Positions 53,821 through 62,752 of a stretch of 64,000 bases of DNA are shown here, piece by piece. The position numbers were made by a program, and so were the translations under genes. Location: the NCBI RefSeq assembly GCF_014200575.1, contig NZ_JACHBZ010000007.1:124001-188000 (forward strand). The letters are read 5' to 3'. The stretch comes from Mucilaginibacter saanensis (GTDB lineage: Bacteria; Bacteroidota; Bacteroidia; Sphingobacteriales; Sphingobacteriaceae). Below the pieces are notes generated by a model. That model worked only from the letters and a program-made list of their open reading frames with translations. It was not told where the DNA came from and ran no database searches. The first letter of the stretch is position 1. Every line of letters starts with the position of its first letter.

Positions 53821-54711
53821 TTAATTAACAATTTGTTTTTTAAACTGGTTAGGGCTAAGGCCTACCTCTTTTTTAAACAGTCTTGAAAAATAAGGAAGAT
53901 TATCAAAGCCCAGGGCGTAAGCAGTTTCGGCAATGTTATTATCTGAGCCCTTCAACAAATTCTTTGCTTCGGAGATCATAAAAATGTGAATAAGCTCCAT
54001 GGCGGTTTTGCCGGTTTCCTGCTTTAGAAGATCACTGAGGTAGCTTGGCGATAAATTAAGCGCCGAGGCCATTAGCTTAACGGTTGGCAAGCCTGTTTCA
54101 TGCAGTAACCCTTTTTCAAAATATGCCGAAAGAGCATCGTTAAATTTAGAAGCTATTTTTCCGGATACATCCATCCGGTTAATAAACTGCCGTTTATAAA
54201 AACGTTGGGAGTATTTTAATATCGAATCGATATGACCAATGATGATATCCCTGCTGTACTCGTCCTGATTGTTATAATACTCGGTTTCTATTTTAGAAAA
54301 CAGCTCCCAGATGATCTTCTCTTCATTTGGCGACAGGTGTAGGGCCTCATTCGTTTCGTATTCAAAATAACCATACTTTTTAATTTCGGAGTGAAGCGGG
54401 TGCCCGTTCAAGAAATCCTCATGAATAAAAATAAGAAAGCCATCCTCATCAAACTCCAGGTTTTTGAGCTCGATGACCTGTCTTGGCTTAATGAACGACA
54501 TTGAGCCGTTATCATGATCATACCTGGTGCGGCCATATAAAAATGTGCCTGCTATCAATTTTTTAAAACCGATCATATAAAAATCGCTGGTAAACTCTCT
54601 GTCACCTATGGAACAGGTTTTATTGCAACGTACCAGGCTTAGCAATGGATTTTCCGGCGGAGCGAATCCGTTTGTCCGGTTTAGTTCGCCAAGGCTTTTA
54701 TAATGTTTCAT
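53821..54711 (-). CDS. AraC family transcriptional regulator
   Basis: The 296-residue protein has an N-terminal domain without a clear family name (FYMIGFKKLIAGTFLYGRTRYDHDNGSMSFIKPRQVIEL, cupin-like strands) and the two C-terminal AraC helix-turn-helix motifs (PTVKLMASALNLSPSYLSDLLKQETGKTAMELI and IAETAYALGFDNLPYFSRLFKKEVGLSPNQFKKQ). It follows the SDR gene by 89 bases on the same strand. AraC genes next to SDR oxidoreductases of this type are common and the pair is probably functionally linked. It is convergent with the GntR gene, 10 bases apart. Confidence 0.92.
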   Translation of the reverse strand: MKHYKSLGELNRTNGFAPPENPLLSLVRCNKTCSIGDREFTSDFYMIGFKKLIAGTFLYGRTRYDHDNGSMSFIKPRQVIELKNLEFDEDGFLIFIHEDFLNGHPLHSEIKKYGYFEYETNEALHLSPNEEKIIWELFSKIETEYYNNQDEYSRDIIIGHIDSILKYSQRFYKRQFINRMDVSGKIASKFNDALSAYFEKGLLHETGLPTVKLMASALNLSPSYLSDLLKQETGKTAMELIHIFMISEAKNLLKGSDNNIAETAYALGFDNLPYFSRLFKKEVGLSPNQFKKQIVN

Positions 54712-54800
54712 GATCTTAAATAATTAAAGCATAATTCACACTATTAAAAGTATGAATTATGCTGTGTTTATTAGTTTAGCTAATGTAAATTTAACAGGGA

Positions 54801-55619
54801 TTACTTACCGTGTGCGGCGTTAGCCACGTCCTGCCATTCTTCCCAGCTTGCTAAGCGTTGTGCGTATACCTGTTTCACGAAAGGTAATCCTACCTTACCC
54901 AGGAAAAGACGCAACGGTGGGTTTGCAGTATCTACCAGTTTAATTACAGCGGCTGAGGTTGCCTCAGGTACACCAAAACTATCCTCAGTTAAGCCAGCCT
55001 GGAAAGCTGCTTTTACACCATCATACTCAGGCATGCCCTGTGTGTGGGTTGCAGAAGCGCCTGCCCAATCAGTAGCAAAGCCGTTTGGCTCTATTAGGGT
55101 TACGTTAATGCCAAAGCCTTTTACTTCGGTTGCCAATGTTTCACTTAAACCTTCAACGGCAAATTTTGAAGCATTGTACAAGCCCAGAACAGGCAAGGTA
55201 ACCAAGCCCAAAATGCTTGATATTTGTATAATGTGACCATGTCCCTGAGCTCTCATCACCGGGATCACGGCTTGTGTTATCCACAATAATCCAAACACGT
55301 TGGTTTCTATTTGTGCGCGGGCTTCCTGTTCGCTGGTTTCCTCAATAGCGCCAAATAAGCCATAACCGGCGTTGTTGATCAGTACATCAATAGTACCAAA
55401 ATGTTGTTTTGCTGTTTTAATAGCCTCAAAACAAGCCTCACGGTTGTTTACATCTAACTGAATAGGGAGTATAGAATCGCCATACTCAATAACCAGGTCG
55501 TTCAGTGTTTCCAGGTTTCGTGCAGTGGCTACTACTTTATCGCCACGTTTTAAAAATGCTTCGGCCCAAAGTTTTCCAAATCCACGGGAAGCTCCGGTTA
55601 TAAAAATTGTTTTTGACAT
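54801..55619 (-). CDS. Short-chain dehydrogenase/reductase
   Basis: The 272-residue Rossmann enzyme has the classical SDR marks: the cofactor loop TGASRGFG at the N-terminus, the NNAGYG motif near 90, the catalytic Ser in IQISSILG and the YNASK motif (Tyr and Lys). SATHTQGMPEYDG and the PEATSAAVIKLVDTANPPLRLFLG tail are typical of the subgroup that is usually NADP-dependent. The substrate is unknown. It has a perfect -7 element (TAACTTTG) upstream. It is probably co-transcribed with the AraC gene downstream. Confidence 0.92.
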   Translation of the reverse strand: MSKTIFITGASRGFGKLWAEAFLKRGDKVVATARNLETLNDLVIEYGDSILPIQLDVNNREACFEAIKTAKQHFGTIDVLINNAGYGLFGAIEETSEQEARAQIETNVFGLLWITQAVIPVMRAQGHGHIIQISSILGLVTLPVLGLYNASKFAVEGLSETLATEVKGFGINVTLIEPNGFATDWAGASATHTQGMPEYDGVKAAFQAGLTEDSFGVPEATSAAVIKLVDTANPPLRLFLGKVGLPFVKQVYAQRLASWEEWQDVANAAHGK

Positions 55620-55648
55620 TGCTGCTGTTATTTAATTTAATAATAACA

Positions 55649-55656
55649 CAAAGTTA
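55649..55656 (-). promoter_or_regulatory. -7 promoter element of the SDR gene
   Basis: On the minus strand TAACTTTG fits TAnnTTTG exactly, 29 bases before the start codon. No matching -33 TTTG is visible at the usual spacing. Confidence 0.5.
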
Positions 55657-55846
55657 TAGGGGCGCCCGCAGACGGATTTATACATAATCGGGTAATAACG
55701 ATACATATTGCGGGTAGTGTGGAGTACCGGGGGCGGTACAGGTGCAAAGCATGGGTTTATTAAAAGTAATCTTTTCAAAATGTCAACATTTGTAAATGAT
55801 TTTTGCCTTGGCTTTGATGATTTTTGCAGCCTGATAATACAACGGG

Positions 55847-56731
55847 ATGCAGAAAATTAAAGGAATGTTGCTGGTGGCGCTTGGGGCGGCAAGTTATGGG
55901 GTATTGGCTACTTTTGTAAAAGTGGCACACGGGCAGGGCTATCATACCGGCGAAATTACCTTTGCACAGTTTTTTATTGGCTTTGTGTGTTTACTGATCA
56001 TTAACCTGCTCCGCAAAAAAGAGCGGGCGGCAGCAGCGGCAGCTGTAGACAGATGGGCGTTGCCAAAACTGGTGCTCGCCGGGACATCATTAGGCTTGAC
56101 AAGCACCTTTTATTATTTATCTGTTCAGTATTTACCGGTATCGGTTTGTATTATTTTACTCATGCAAACCGTTTGGATGGGAATTATCCTGGAGTGGGTA
56201 CTTAGCCGGCAACTGCCCGAAACAAAAAAGATTATAGCGGGTATCATTGTTATAGCCGGAACTTTGCTGGCAACCAACATTTTTGATGCGCAATTAACAT
56301 TTAACTGGCGCGGGTTGCTGTTTGGTTTTCTGGCAGCAATGAGCTACACCGTTGCCATGTATTCATCAAACAAAATAGCCGTACACCTGCCGGCTGTAAA
56401 GCGGAGCATGTACCTTATTTTAGGGGGACTTATAGCCATTGTGCTGTTTTGGAACACCGACCTTTTTTATCATTTTAACATTTCGGTGATCTGGAAGTGG
56501 GGGGCTTTCCTGGCTTTGTTTGGTACTATATTGCCGCCCTTGTTGTTTACCGCGGGCTTACCCAAAACAGGTATCGGGTTAGGGAGCATTGTATCATCTG
56601 TTGAAATTCCGGTATCTATATTATTTGCCCGTTTCATTCTGGACGAAACCGTGCTTGCCATACAATGGGCAGGCGTACTGCTTATTATTGTTGCCATTGC
56701 GGGGATGAACCTGAAATATAAAAGGGCTTAA
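55847..56731 (+). CDS. EamA/DMT family transporter
   Basis: The 294-residue protein has ten predicted membrane helices in two EamA repeats (about 5-130 and 150-290), as in the drug/metabolite transporters. The first repeat opens with GMLLVALGAASYGVLATFVKVA and contains TFYYLSVQYLPVSVCIILLMQTVWMGIILEW; the second has GLLFGFLAAMSYTVAMYSSNKIA and SIVSSVEIPVSILFARFILDE, the usual end of the family. It should export or import small metabolites through the inner membrane. The substrate cannot be told. It is divergent from the SDR gene. Confidence 0.9.
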   Translation: MQKIKGMLLVALGAASYGVLATFVKVAHGQGYHTGEITFAQFFIGFVCLLIINLLRKKERAAAAAAVDRWALPKLVLAGTSLGLTSTFYYLSVQYLPVSVCIILLMQTVWMGIILEWVLSRQLPETKKIIAGIIVIAGTLLATNIFDAQLTFNWRGLLFGFLAAMSYTVAMYSSNKIAVHLPAVKRSMYLILGGLIAIVLFWNTDLFYHFNISVIWKWGAFLALFGTILPPLLFTAGLPKTGIGLGSIVSSVEIPVSILFARFILDETVLAIQWAGVLLIIVAIAGMNLKYKRA

Positions 56732-56798
56732 AAAAACTCAGGATATTAAATTTGGCCATGCCGGTATAGGCACAGCCAAATTTGAAAATTATGAAATG

Positions 56799-59201
56799 TT
56801 ATTCTGTCCGCAAGCTTTTAACCGGGTTTGCCAGGGCCGCTTTAACAGCCTGAAAGCTTACGGTGAACACCGCAATTAAAATGGCAATAATTCCGGCGGA
56901 GGCAAACATCCACCAGTTAAGCTGGATACGATAGGCAAAGGCCTGTAGCCATTTATCCATGGCATAATAGGCAATAGGTACAGCTATCACGATAGATACC
57001 AGCACCAGCTTTAAAAAATCTTTGGATAACAGCTGCACAATACCCGCTACGCTGGCACCCAGCACCTTGCGTATGCCAATTTCCTTATTGCGCTGCTCGG
57101 CGCTAAAGGCTGCCAGGCCAAACAAGCCCAGGCATGAAATAACAATGGCCATAAGCGTGAAGGAATTGATAATGTTTGACAAGGTGATCTCCGTTTCATA
57201 TTGTTTCTGTATCTGGTCATCCATAAAGGCAAACTCAAAAGGGGTTGCTGGTACGTCCTTATGCCAGATGGCGCCAATTTTTTGCAGCAGGTTTTTGTAA
57301 TCGGCACTGCTGGTATTAATGATCACATTAAATATATCATCGGCTTTGGGGTTATAAATGAGCATAAAGGGGCCGATGTTTTCATGCATTGATTGAAAGT
57401 TAAAATCCTTCATTACCCCAGCAATTTCGTATGATTCCCCTTCTGTAAATAGCTTGGTACCCAATGCTTTTGCGGCGGTAAGCCCGAGCCGTTTAACCAA
57501 TGCTTCATTAATCAATACTCTGCCTGAGTCATTAAGCCTGAAATTGCGGCCGCTTATTAATTTTATGCCCATGGTAGGCACATAATTTTCGTCGGTTGCC
57601 ATATTGCGCTGGTCAACAGATTGGGCCAGGTTTTGCCCGGCCAGAAATACGCCCCAGTCATGAAAACCGCCCCGCCCAAAGTAATTGTTAGCCTTGCTGA
57701 TGCTTTTAATCTCCGGCAGTTCATGCAGGTGATTCACAAAGGCATTCATGTGAGCCTTGGAGTCGGTTGTTAAAAAGGTGAAAACCATTTTCTGGTTCTT
57801 ATCAAAACCAAGGTCCTTGTTTTTGATGTAGTTAAGCTGGCTAAAAATGACAATAACACCCGCAATAAGTACAATGGAAAGTACAAACTGAAACACCACC
57901 AATGACCGGCGGATGCCCGCTGCCGAAACCTGATTGCTGAAATTGCCCTTAAGTACTTTAATCGCCTTAAATGCCGATAGGTAAAACGCCGGATAGCTGC
58001 CGGCTACTAAACCGGTTATAAAGATAGTAGCCAGCAGCATGAGCCAAAGCCGGTAGTCTGATAAAAATGAAAACCGGATATCGGCCTCGGTTATATGGTT
58101 TAGGTAGGGTAGGGCCAGGTATAATAATGGTAAAGCAATAAGTACTCCTATAAACGTCATCAGGAATGATTCGCTTAAAAACTGGATGATGAGGCTGTTT
58201 TTGCCTGCCCCCATTACTTTTCGAACACCAACTTCCTTGGCTCTTTTTGAAGCACGCGCTGTTGACAGGTTCATGAAATTAATGCAGGCAATAACCTGTA
58301 TAAGTACAGCTATCAGGATCAGCACATACAAAAACGAGCTGCTTACCGTTTTGCCCGGCTCGGCTTCGTATCCGGGAGTGGTATGTATGGTAGCTATGGG
58401 TTGCAGATGTATTGATTTGGTCATACCGCGGGTTTTTAACTCCTGCCCGGCATATTTGTCAATAAAGGCAGGTAGCTTTTTTTCAAATGCGGCGGCACTG
58501 CCATTGGGCTGCAATTTTATGTAGGTATTTGCGTAGTTATTGCCCGACCAAACATTGTTATTTTTGATGTCTTCGGCATAGCCGCTCAGGGTAATAAACA
58601 TGCTGGCGTGCAGGTGCGATTTGCCCATACTTTCGTCTATTACGCCGGTTACCTTAAGATTTTGTTTGCCCCAGGCATCGTTAATTTCTATTACCTTGTT
58701 AAGCGGATCTTCCTGGCCAAACAATTTATCGGCAACAGATTTCATTAACACAATACTGCGGGGCTGGGCCAATGCATTTACCGGGCTGCCACTGGTAAAG
58801 TAATAGGTGAAAACATCAAAAAAGGTAGAGTCAACTAAAAAGGCATCTTTTTCATAAAATGAATTTTCCTTATAGCGTAATATGTGCTGGCTTACCCCAA
58901 GGGTAGGTACTACGCGCGTGTATTGCACCACCTCCGGGAAATCGCTTTTCAAGGCAGGGGCAATGGGCGGCGATGAGGTGGCAATCTTCATTTTATCCCC
59001 GGTGTTATTCAGGGTGGTTGTTATGCGGTAAATATCTGTCGCGTTGCGGTGATGTTTATCATAGCTGTACTGGTCGGCTACAAACAATACAATGTACAGG
59101 CAACACAGGGTGCCAATTGCCAAACCAATAATATTGATAAAACTGAAGGTTTTATTTTTCAGCAGCGAGCGTAAAGCGGTTTTAAAATAGCTTTTAAACA
59201 T
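56799..59201 (-). CDS. ABC transporter permease with MacB-PCD and FtsX domains
   Basis: The 800-residue protein has the double FtsX layout common in Bacteroidota: a first membrane helix (TFSFINIIGLAIGTLCCLYIVLF), a periplasmic MacB_PCD domain, an FtsX block of three helices near 285-405 (with NLSTARASKRAKEVGVRKVMGAGKNSLIIQFLSES), a second helix-periplasmic unit from about 430, and a final FtsX block (LAAFSAEQRNKEIGIRKVLGASVAGIVQLLSKDF). No ATPase gene is adjacent. Such permeases are linked to efflux and to cell-envelope stress; the partner ATPase must be elsewhere. It is monocistronic on the minus strand. Confidence 0.9.
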   Translation of the reverse strand: MFKSYFKTALRSLLKNKTFSFINIIGLAIGTLCCLYIVLFVADQYSYDKHHRNATDIYRITTTLNNTGDKMKIATSSPPIAPALKSDFPEVVQYTRVVPTLGVSQHILRYKENSFYEKDAFLVDSTFFDVFTYYFTSGSPVNALAQPRSIVLMKSVADKLFGQEDPLNKVIEINDAWGKQNLKVTGVIDESMGKSHLHASMFITLSGYAEDIKNNNVWSGNNYANTYIKLQPNGSAAAFEKKLPAFIDKYAGQELKTRGMTKSIHLQPIATIHTTPGYEAEPGKTVSSSFLYVLILIAVLIQVIACINFMNLSTARASKRAKEVGVRKVMGAGKNSLIIQFLSESFLMTFIGVLIALPLLYLALPYLNHITEADIRFSFLSDYRLWLMLLATIFITGLVAGSYPAFYLSAFKAIKVLKGNFSNQVSAAGIRRSLVVFQFVLSIVLIAGVIVIFSQLNYIKNKDLGFDKNQKMVFTFLTTDSKAHMNAFVNHLHELPEIKSISKANNYFGRGGFHDWGVFLAGQNLAQSVDQRNMATDENYVPTMGIKLISGRNFRLNDSGRVLINEALVKRLGLTAAKALGTKLFTEGESYEIAGVMKDFNFQSMHENIGPFMLIYNPKADDIFNVIINTSSADYKNLLQKIGAIWHKDVPATPFEFAFMDDQIQKQYETEITLSNIINSFTLMAIVISCLGLFGLAAFSAEQRNKEIGIRKVLGASVAGIVQLLSKDFLKLVLVSIVIAVPIAYYAMDKWLQAFAYRIQLNWWMFASAGIIAILIAVFTVSFQAVKAALANPVKSLRTE

Positions 59202-59386
59202 AACAAATGTGTTTACAGTTTATAACAGCAAGGGTAATACACACCGGGTTGTTCCAATAAAATGCCAATTATATAATTATTTGTTTATTAGTATGTTATG
59301 TGTTTTTGGCTGCTTTGATTTGTTCGCTTTTGATACAGCCTGTGTTCGGTAACGGATGAAGCTGAGCTGCGTAATTGCGGGTGCAT

Positions 59387-59432
59387 AAAAAACCCATCCC
59401 GATGTTGCTGCGCTCATCGGGATGGGTTTTTT
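59387..59432 (-). terminator. Strong terminator of the trp operon
   Basis: AAAAAACCCATCCCGATG and CATCGGGATGGGTTTTTT make an 18-base perfect stem around a 10-base loop, about 60 bases past the trpC stop codon, with T-runs on both strands. It also shields the ABC permease gene downstream. Confidence 0.9.
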
Positions 59433-59491
59433 ATTTCATTCCTTTTTCTTTGAGGATGACAGGAAAGAATTTTGTATTGGTTGACTGCGCT

Positions 59492-60274
59492 TTACAGCTG
59501 TGCTACAAAATCCCGCATGGCTTGTCCGGGATCGGTTTGCTTCATAAAGGTTTCGCCGATTAAAAAGCCGTTAAAACCTGCCAGTTTCAGGTGACGGATG
59601 GTTTCCGGGTCGCTGATGGCACTTTCTGATATCTTCAGAAACTCAGGCGGGATGTGTTTGGCCAGCTCGTAAGATGTTTCTACCGATACCGTAAAATCTG
59701 CCAGGTTGCGGTTATTTACACCAATGGCATCCAGTTTGGGGTGGATGCTGCGCTCCAGTTCTTCGAGGTTATGAACTTCAAGTAACACGTTTAAACCTAT
59801 GCTTTTGGCCAGCGTTGCCATGGTATCAATTTGAGCGGGGGTAAGTATAGCGGCTATCAGCAAAATAATATCGGCACCTAATGATTTAGCTTCAATTACC
59901 TGGTACTCGTCAATCATAAAATCTTTGCGTAGTACCGGTATGGTATTTACCGAGCGGGCCTTCACCAGATCGGCCTTGCGGCCCATAAAAAAATTGCGGT
60001 CGGTTAAAACAGACAGGGCCGAAGCCCCGGCATCTGCGTAGGCATTGGTAACAGCGCTCACCCTTACTTTATCATTAATAATGCCTTTGGAGGGCGATTT
60101 GCGCTTGAACTCGGCTATAATACCTGTGCGTTTCGGATCAAGCAGAAACTCTTTGAATGAATAGGTTTCGCGATGAAAATATTCAGACTCTTCCAGCTCA
60201 ACGTATGATGTGCGTTTTTTGGCTGATGCTACCTCTTTTTTCTTGTTGGCTACTATTTTATCAAGTATGTTCAT
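59492..60274 (-). CDS. trpC: Indole-3-glycerol-phosphate synthase
   Basis: TrpC closes the indole ring in tryptophan synthesis, converting CdRP to indole-3-glycerol phosphate. The 260-residue TIM barrel has the family marks: ILDKIVANKKKEVASAKK at the N-terminus, IIAEFKRKSPSKG (catalytic Lys), ALSVLTDRNFFMG, VLRKDFMIDEYQV, LEVHNLEEL, GVNNRNLADFTV and the phosphate-binding SESAISDPETI with GFLIGETFM. It is the last trp gene seen here, 200 bases after trpG, with trpD missing from the place between them. Confidence 0.95.
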   Translation of the reverse strand: MNILDKIVANKKKEVASAKKRTSYVELEESEYFHRETYSFKEFLLDPKRTGIIAEFKRKSPSKGIINDKVRVSAVTNAYADAGASALSVLTDRNFFMGRKADLVKARSVNTIPVLRKDFMIDEYQVIEAKSLGADIILLIAAILTPAQIDTMATLAKSIGLNVLLEVHNLEELERSIHPKLDAIGVNNRNLADFTVSVETSYELAKHIPPEFLKISESAISDPETIRHLKLAGFNGFLIGETFMKQTDPGQAMRDFVAQL

Positions 60275-60293
60275 AGATCAAAATAATTAATAG

Positions 60294-60424
60294 CGTCATT
60301 GCTTCGTACCTCGCAATGACGGATTTTTTGTCATGCCGAACTTGTTTCGGCACCCCATAGGAATAATTGCACCATATAATGACTAATTGTCCTGAGAGAT
60401 CCTGAAACAAGTTCAGGATGACAT
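60294..60424. repeat. Composite palindromic repeats between trpG and trpC
   Basis: CGTCATTGC and GCAATGACG (60294-60321) form one inverted repeat of the family at 3557-3676. A second one has TGTCATGCCGAACTTGTTTCGG at 60329-60350 paired, with a few mismatches, with CCTGAAACAAGTTCAGGATGACA near 60402-60424, each half being itself palindromic. These are interspersed-repeat elements without a reading frame. They occupy the 200-base space where trpD would be expected. Confidence 0.65.
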
Positions 60425-60473
60425 CTCTTTAAGAGGTTGTTAACGCAAAGTTATCATTATTCATCAATTGGTA

Positions 60474-61085
60474 TTAACTCAACCAGTTTTGCATCAATTG
60501 TTTGCCGTGTTCTGTTAATATTGATTCGGGGTGAAATTGTACGCCGCGTACATCATACTCCCGGTGCGATAATGCCATGATGGAATTATCGGCCTCGTCA
60601 ATAGCGGTTACCTGAAGTACTGCAGGCAGGTCTTTGTCGCTCACTACCCATGAATGGTAGCGCCCAACCTTAAAAGTGACTGGGAGGTCTTTAAAAAGCT
60701 GCTCCTGGCTGTTAACAACCTTAATAGGGGTGGCAATACCGTGCATAGGTTGGCTCAGGTTATATAAACTGCCGCCAAATACCTCGGCTATGGCCTGCTG
60801 GCCAAGGCATACGCCAAATATGCTTTTGGTTGGTGCATATTGCCTGATTACCTCCAGTAGCAAACCAGCTTCAGAAGGGATGCCGGGCCCGGGTGAAAGG
60901 ATGATCTTATCATAAGCATCCACATCTTCAATGGCAAACTTATCATTCCTCCAAACATCGCATTGCAGGCCAAGCTCGTTAACCAAATGCACCAGGTTGT
61001 AGGTGAAGGAATCGTAATTGTCAATTATTAAGATGCGCCCCTGTCCCTTAAAGGGAGTGTTGGCTTTGTGCTCTTGCTCGTTCAT
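60474..61085 (-). CDS. trpG: Anthranilate synthase/aminodeoxychorismate synthase glutamine amidotransferase
   Basis: TrpG supplies ammonia from glutamine to TrpE (and in many bacteria, as PabA, also to PabB). The class I GATase has the ILIIDNYDSFTYNLVHLVNELG start, the oxyanion segment SPGPGIP, the nucleophile Cys93 in FGVCLGQQAIAEVFGG and the HPE pair in VQFHPESILTEHG. It is 203 residues long, of which the first 17 (MNEQEHKANTPFKGQGR) are an extra N-terminal stretch that most TrpG lack. Codons 7-17 lie in a copy of the GC-rich palindromic repeat, so the extension seems to have been gained by repeat insertion. The gene is the second of the trp operon. Confidence 0.93.
   Translation of the reverse strand: MNEQEHKANTPFKGQGRILIIDNYDSFTYNLVHLVNELGLQCDVWRNDKFAIEDVDAYDKIILSPGPGIPSEAGLLLEVIRQYAPTKSIFGVCLGQQAIAEVFGGSLYNLSQPMHGIATPIKVVNSQEQLFKDLPVTFKVGRYHSWVVSDKDLPAVLQVTAIDEADNSIMALSHREYDVRGVQFHPESILTEHGKQLMQNWLS
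61035..61063. repeat. GC-rich palindromic repeat at the N-terminus of trpG
   Basis: On the minus strand CACTCCCTTTAAGGGACAGG with GGCGC after it matches the family (CCCTTTAAGGG in place of CCCCCTTCAGGGGG, then CAGGGG). It encodes ANTPFKGQGR in trpG. Confidence 0.6.
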
Positions 61086-61141
61086 TGTTATTATATCTTA
61101 TGGATATTTTATCCCGGTTTTAATTATTTAGTATAGTTCTG

Positions 61142-61170
61142 TTCCCCCTTCAGGGGGTTAGGGGGCTTCG
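61142..61170. repeat. GC-rich palindromic repeat between trpE and trpG
   Basis: TTCCCCCTTCAGGGGG followed by TTAGGGGGC is an intergenic copy of the family, ending three bases before the trpE stop codon. Confidence 0.7.
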
Positions 61171-61172
61171 CC

Positions 61173-62582
61173 CTACAGCTCCTCTGCCAGTTCTACTGCG
61201 CGCCTCAGGGCTGCTATTTTGTTATCAACCTCTTTCAACTCGCTTTCGGCTATTGAACCTGCTACAATGCCGGCACCGGCCTGGTAATGCAGCGTATTGT
61301 TCTTGCTGAGGAACGAGCGGATCATGATGGCATGATTAAAATCGCCATTAAAGCCCAGGAAACCGATGGCCCCGCTGTAAAAACTTCGTTTGGCTTTCTC
61401 ATTCTCGTCAATAATTTCCATAGCCCTGAATTTGGGTGCGCCGCTCAGGGTGCCCGCAGGGTAGGTATCCGCAACAATTTTAAAGGATGATACGCCCGGA
61501 AGCAGTTTGCCGCTTACGTGCGACACCAGGTGGATCAGGTGCGAATAGTATTGCACTTCCTTAAAGGCTTTAACCTCTACCTGCTCACAATGGCGGCTCA
61601 GGTCGTTACGGGCCAGGTCAACCAGCATCACGTGCTCGGCAGATTCTTTAGGATCATTTTCCAGATTGCGGGCTATCTCGGCATCCTTTACATCATCGCC
61701 GCTGCGTTTAAAGGTACCGGCAATAGGAAATATGCTGGCCACGTTATTTTTGATGGTGATCTGCGCCTCGGGCGATGAGCCAAAGATTCGGAAATCGCCA
61801 TAGTCAAAATAAAACAGGTAAGGCGATGGGTTAATAGAGCGCAGCGCACGGTAAACATTAAATTCATCGCCCTGGAAAGTGCGCGAAAATGCTCTTGAAG
61901 GTACTATCTGGAAAACATCACCCCTAAAAATGTGCTGTTTCATTTTTTCAACAATGGCAATAAACTCCTCGTTGGTAAGATTTGATTGCTCGGCGTCCGT
62001 ACTTTTAAAACTATATTCAGGAAAGTTTTTGTTTTTGATCAGGTATTCCAGTTTCTCTATACCGCCGTTTGTTGGCCCGTCCTGCGCCTGGTTATGAAAA
62101 ATATACAGTTCGTTCTTAAAATGGTCAATAGCAATAATGTAGCGGTATATGTGGTATTGCATTACCGGTACCTGGCGGGTAACATCATCGCTATGTTTTA
62201 ACTTAATGGTTTCAAAATGCTCCACCGCCTCATGCGTAAAGTAGCCAAACAAACCGTTTGATATTATTTTTGAGGGATTGGCGTCGGTTTCAAAACTGGC
62301 TATAAACTGGTTTATCTGATCTATGAGGTCAAAGGTGCCTGCTTCATGAGTTTTGTTGCTACCATCAGGATATTGTTTTTTCAGGATGCCATTATTTAAA
62401 ACCAGGCCGGCAATAGGTTCGCAACATATATAGCTTAAGCTGTTTTCGCGGCTATGGTAATCGGAGCTCTCCAACAGCAACGAGTTGGGGAACACATCCC
62501 GGAGGCGCAGGTAAATGCTTACCGGGGTGGTGGTATCTGCAAGCAGTTTTTTATGGGTGGTGGTTATTTTAAAGTTGTTCAT
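61173..62582 (-). CDS. trpE: Anthranilate synthase component I
   Basis: TrpE converts chorismate with ammonia to anthranilate, the first step to tryptophan. The 469-residue protein (start at ATG 62582, since nine codons upstream run through the attenuator) has the tryptophan feedback site LLES at 36-39 and SYICCEP in the N-domain. The chorismate-binding domain has RGDVFQIVPSRAFSRTF, SPSPYLFYFDYGDFRIFGSSPEAQI, the metal-binding KESAEHVMLVDLARND and the PAGTLSGAPKFRAMEII stretch. It is the first structural gene of the operon, directly behind the leader peptide and attenuator. Confidence 0.95.
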   Translation of the reverse strand: MNNFKITTTHKKLLADTTTPVSIYLRLRDVFPNSLLLESSDYHSRENSLSYICCEPIAGLVLNNGILKKQYPDGSNKTHEAGTFDLIDQINQFIASFETDANPSKIISNGLFGYFTHEAVEHFETIKLKHSDDVTRQVPVMQYHIYRYIIAIDHFKNELYIFHNQAQDGPTNGGIEKLEYLIKNKNFPEYSFKSTDAEQSNLTNEEFIAIVEKMKQHIFRGDVFQIVPSRAFSRTFQGDEFNVYRALRSINPSPYLFYFDYGDFRIFGSSPEAQITIKNNVASIFPIAGTFKRSGDDVKDAEIARNLENDPKESAEHVMLVDLARNDLSRHCEQVEVKAFKEVQYYSHLIHLVSHVSGKLLPGVSSFKIVADTYPAGTLSGAPKFRAMEIIDENEKAKRSFYSGAIGFLGFNGDFNHAIMIRSFLSKNNTLHYQAGAGIVAGSIAESELKEVDNKIAALRRAVELAEEL

Positions 62583-62607
62583 AGTGTTGTTTTCAAAATC
62601 GTTAAAC

Positions 62608-62643
62608 AAAAAAAACCCGACGAATTGGGGTCGCCGGGTTTCC
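62608..62643 (-). terminator. Attenuator terminator before trpE
   Basis: On the minus strand AAACCCGGCGA and TCGTCGGGTTT form an 11-base stem with one G-U pair around a 7-base loop, followed by a run of T. It ends about 25 bases before the trpE start codon and follows the leader peptide, so that ending or passing here would decide trpE expression. Confidence 0.85.
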
Positions 62644-62666
62644 TATTTAGGTTTACAATTGATTAG

Positions 62667-62744
62667 TTATCTCTGATCAAAAACGTATCCGGCTGCCAAA
62701 TTTAATTGGTGCCACCAGCTGTTTTTATGAGTGTTTTTAATCAT
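62667..62744 (-). CDS. trpL: trp operon leader peptide
   Basis: A short frame of 25 codons starts at ATG 62744 and stops with TAA at 62667-62669, in the space before trpE. Its codons 10 and 11 are two adjacent TGG (the peptide reads MIKNTHKNSWWHQ and so on), which is the mark of a ribosome-sensing tryptophan leader. The RNA after the Trp codons can form the small stem CCAATTAAATTTGG, a candidate for the antiterminator half, before the terminator at 62608-62643. It follows a clear promoter so closely that the leader mRNA is nearly leaderless. Translation is expected from the layout; it has not been shown. Confidence 0.8.
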   Translation of the reverse strand: MIKNTHKNSWWHQLNLAAGYVFDQR

Positions 62745-62752
62745 CGTGGTCA

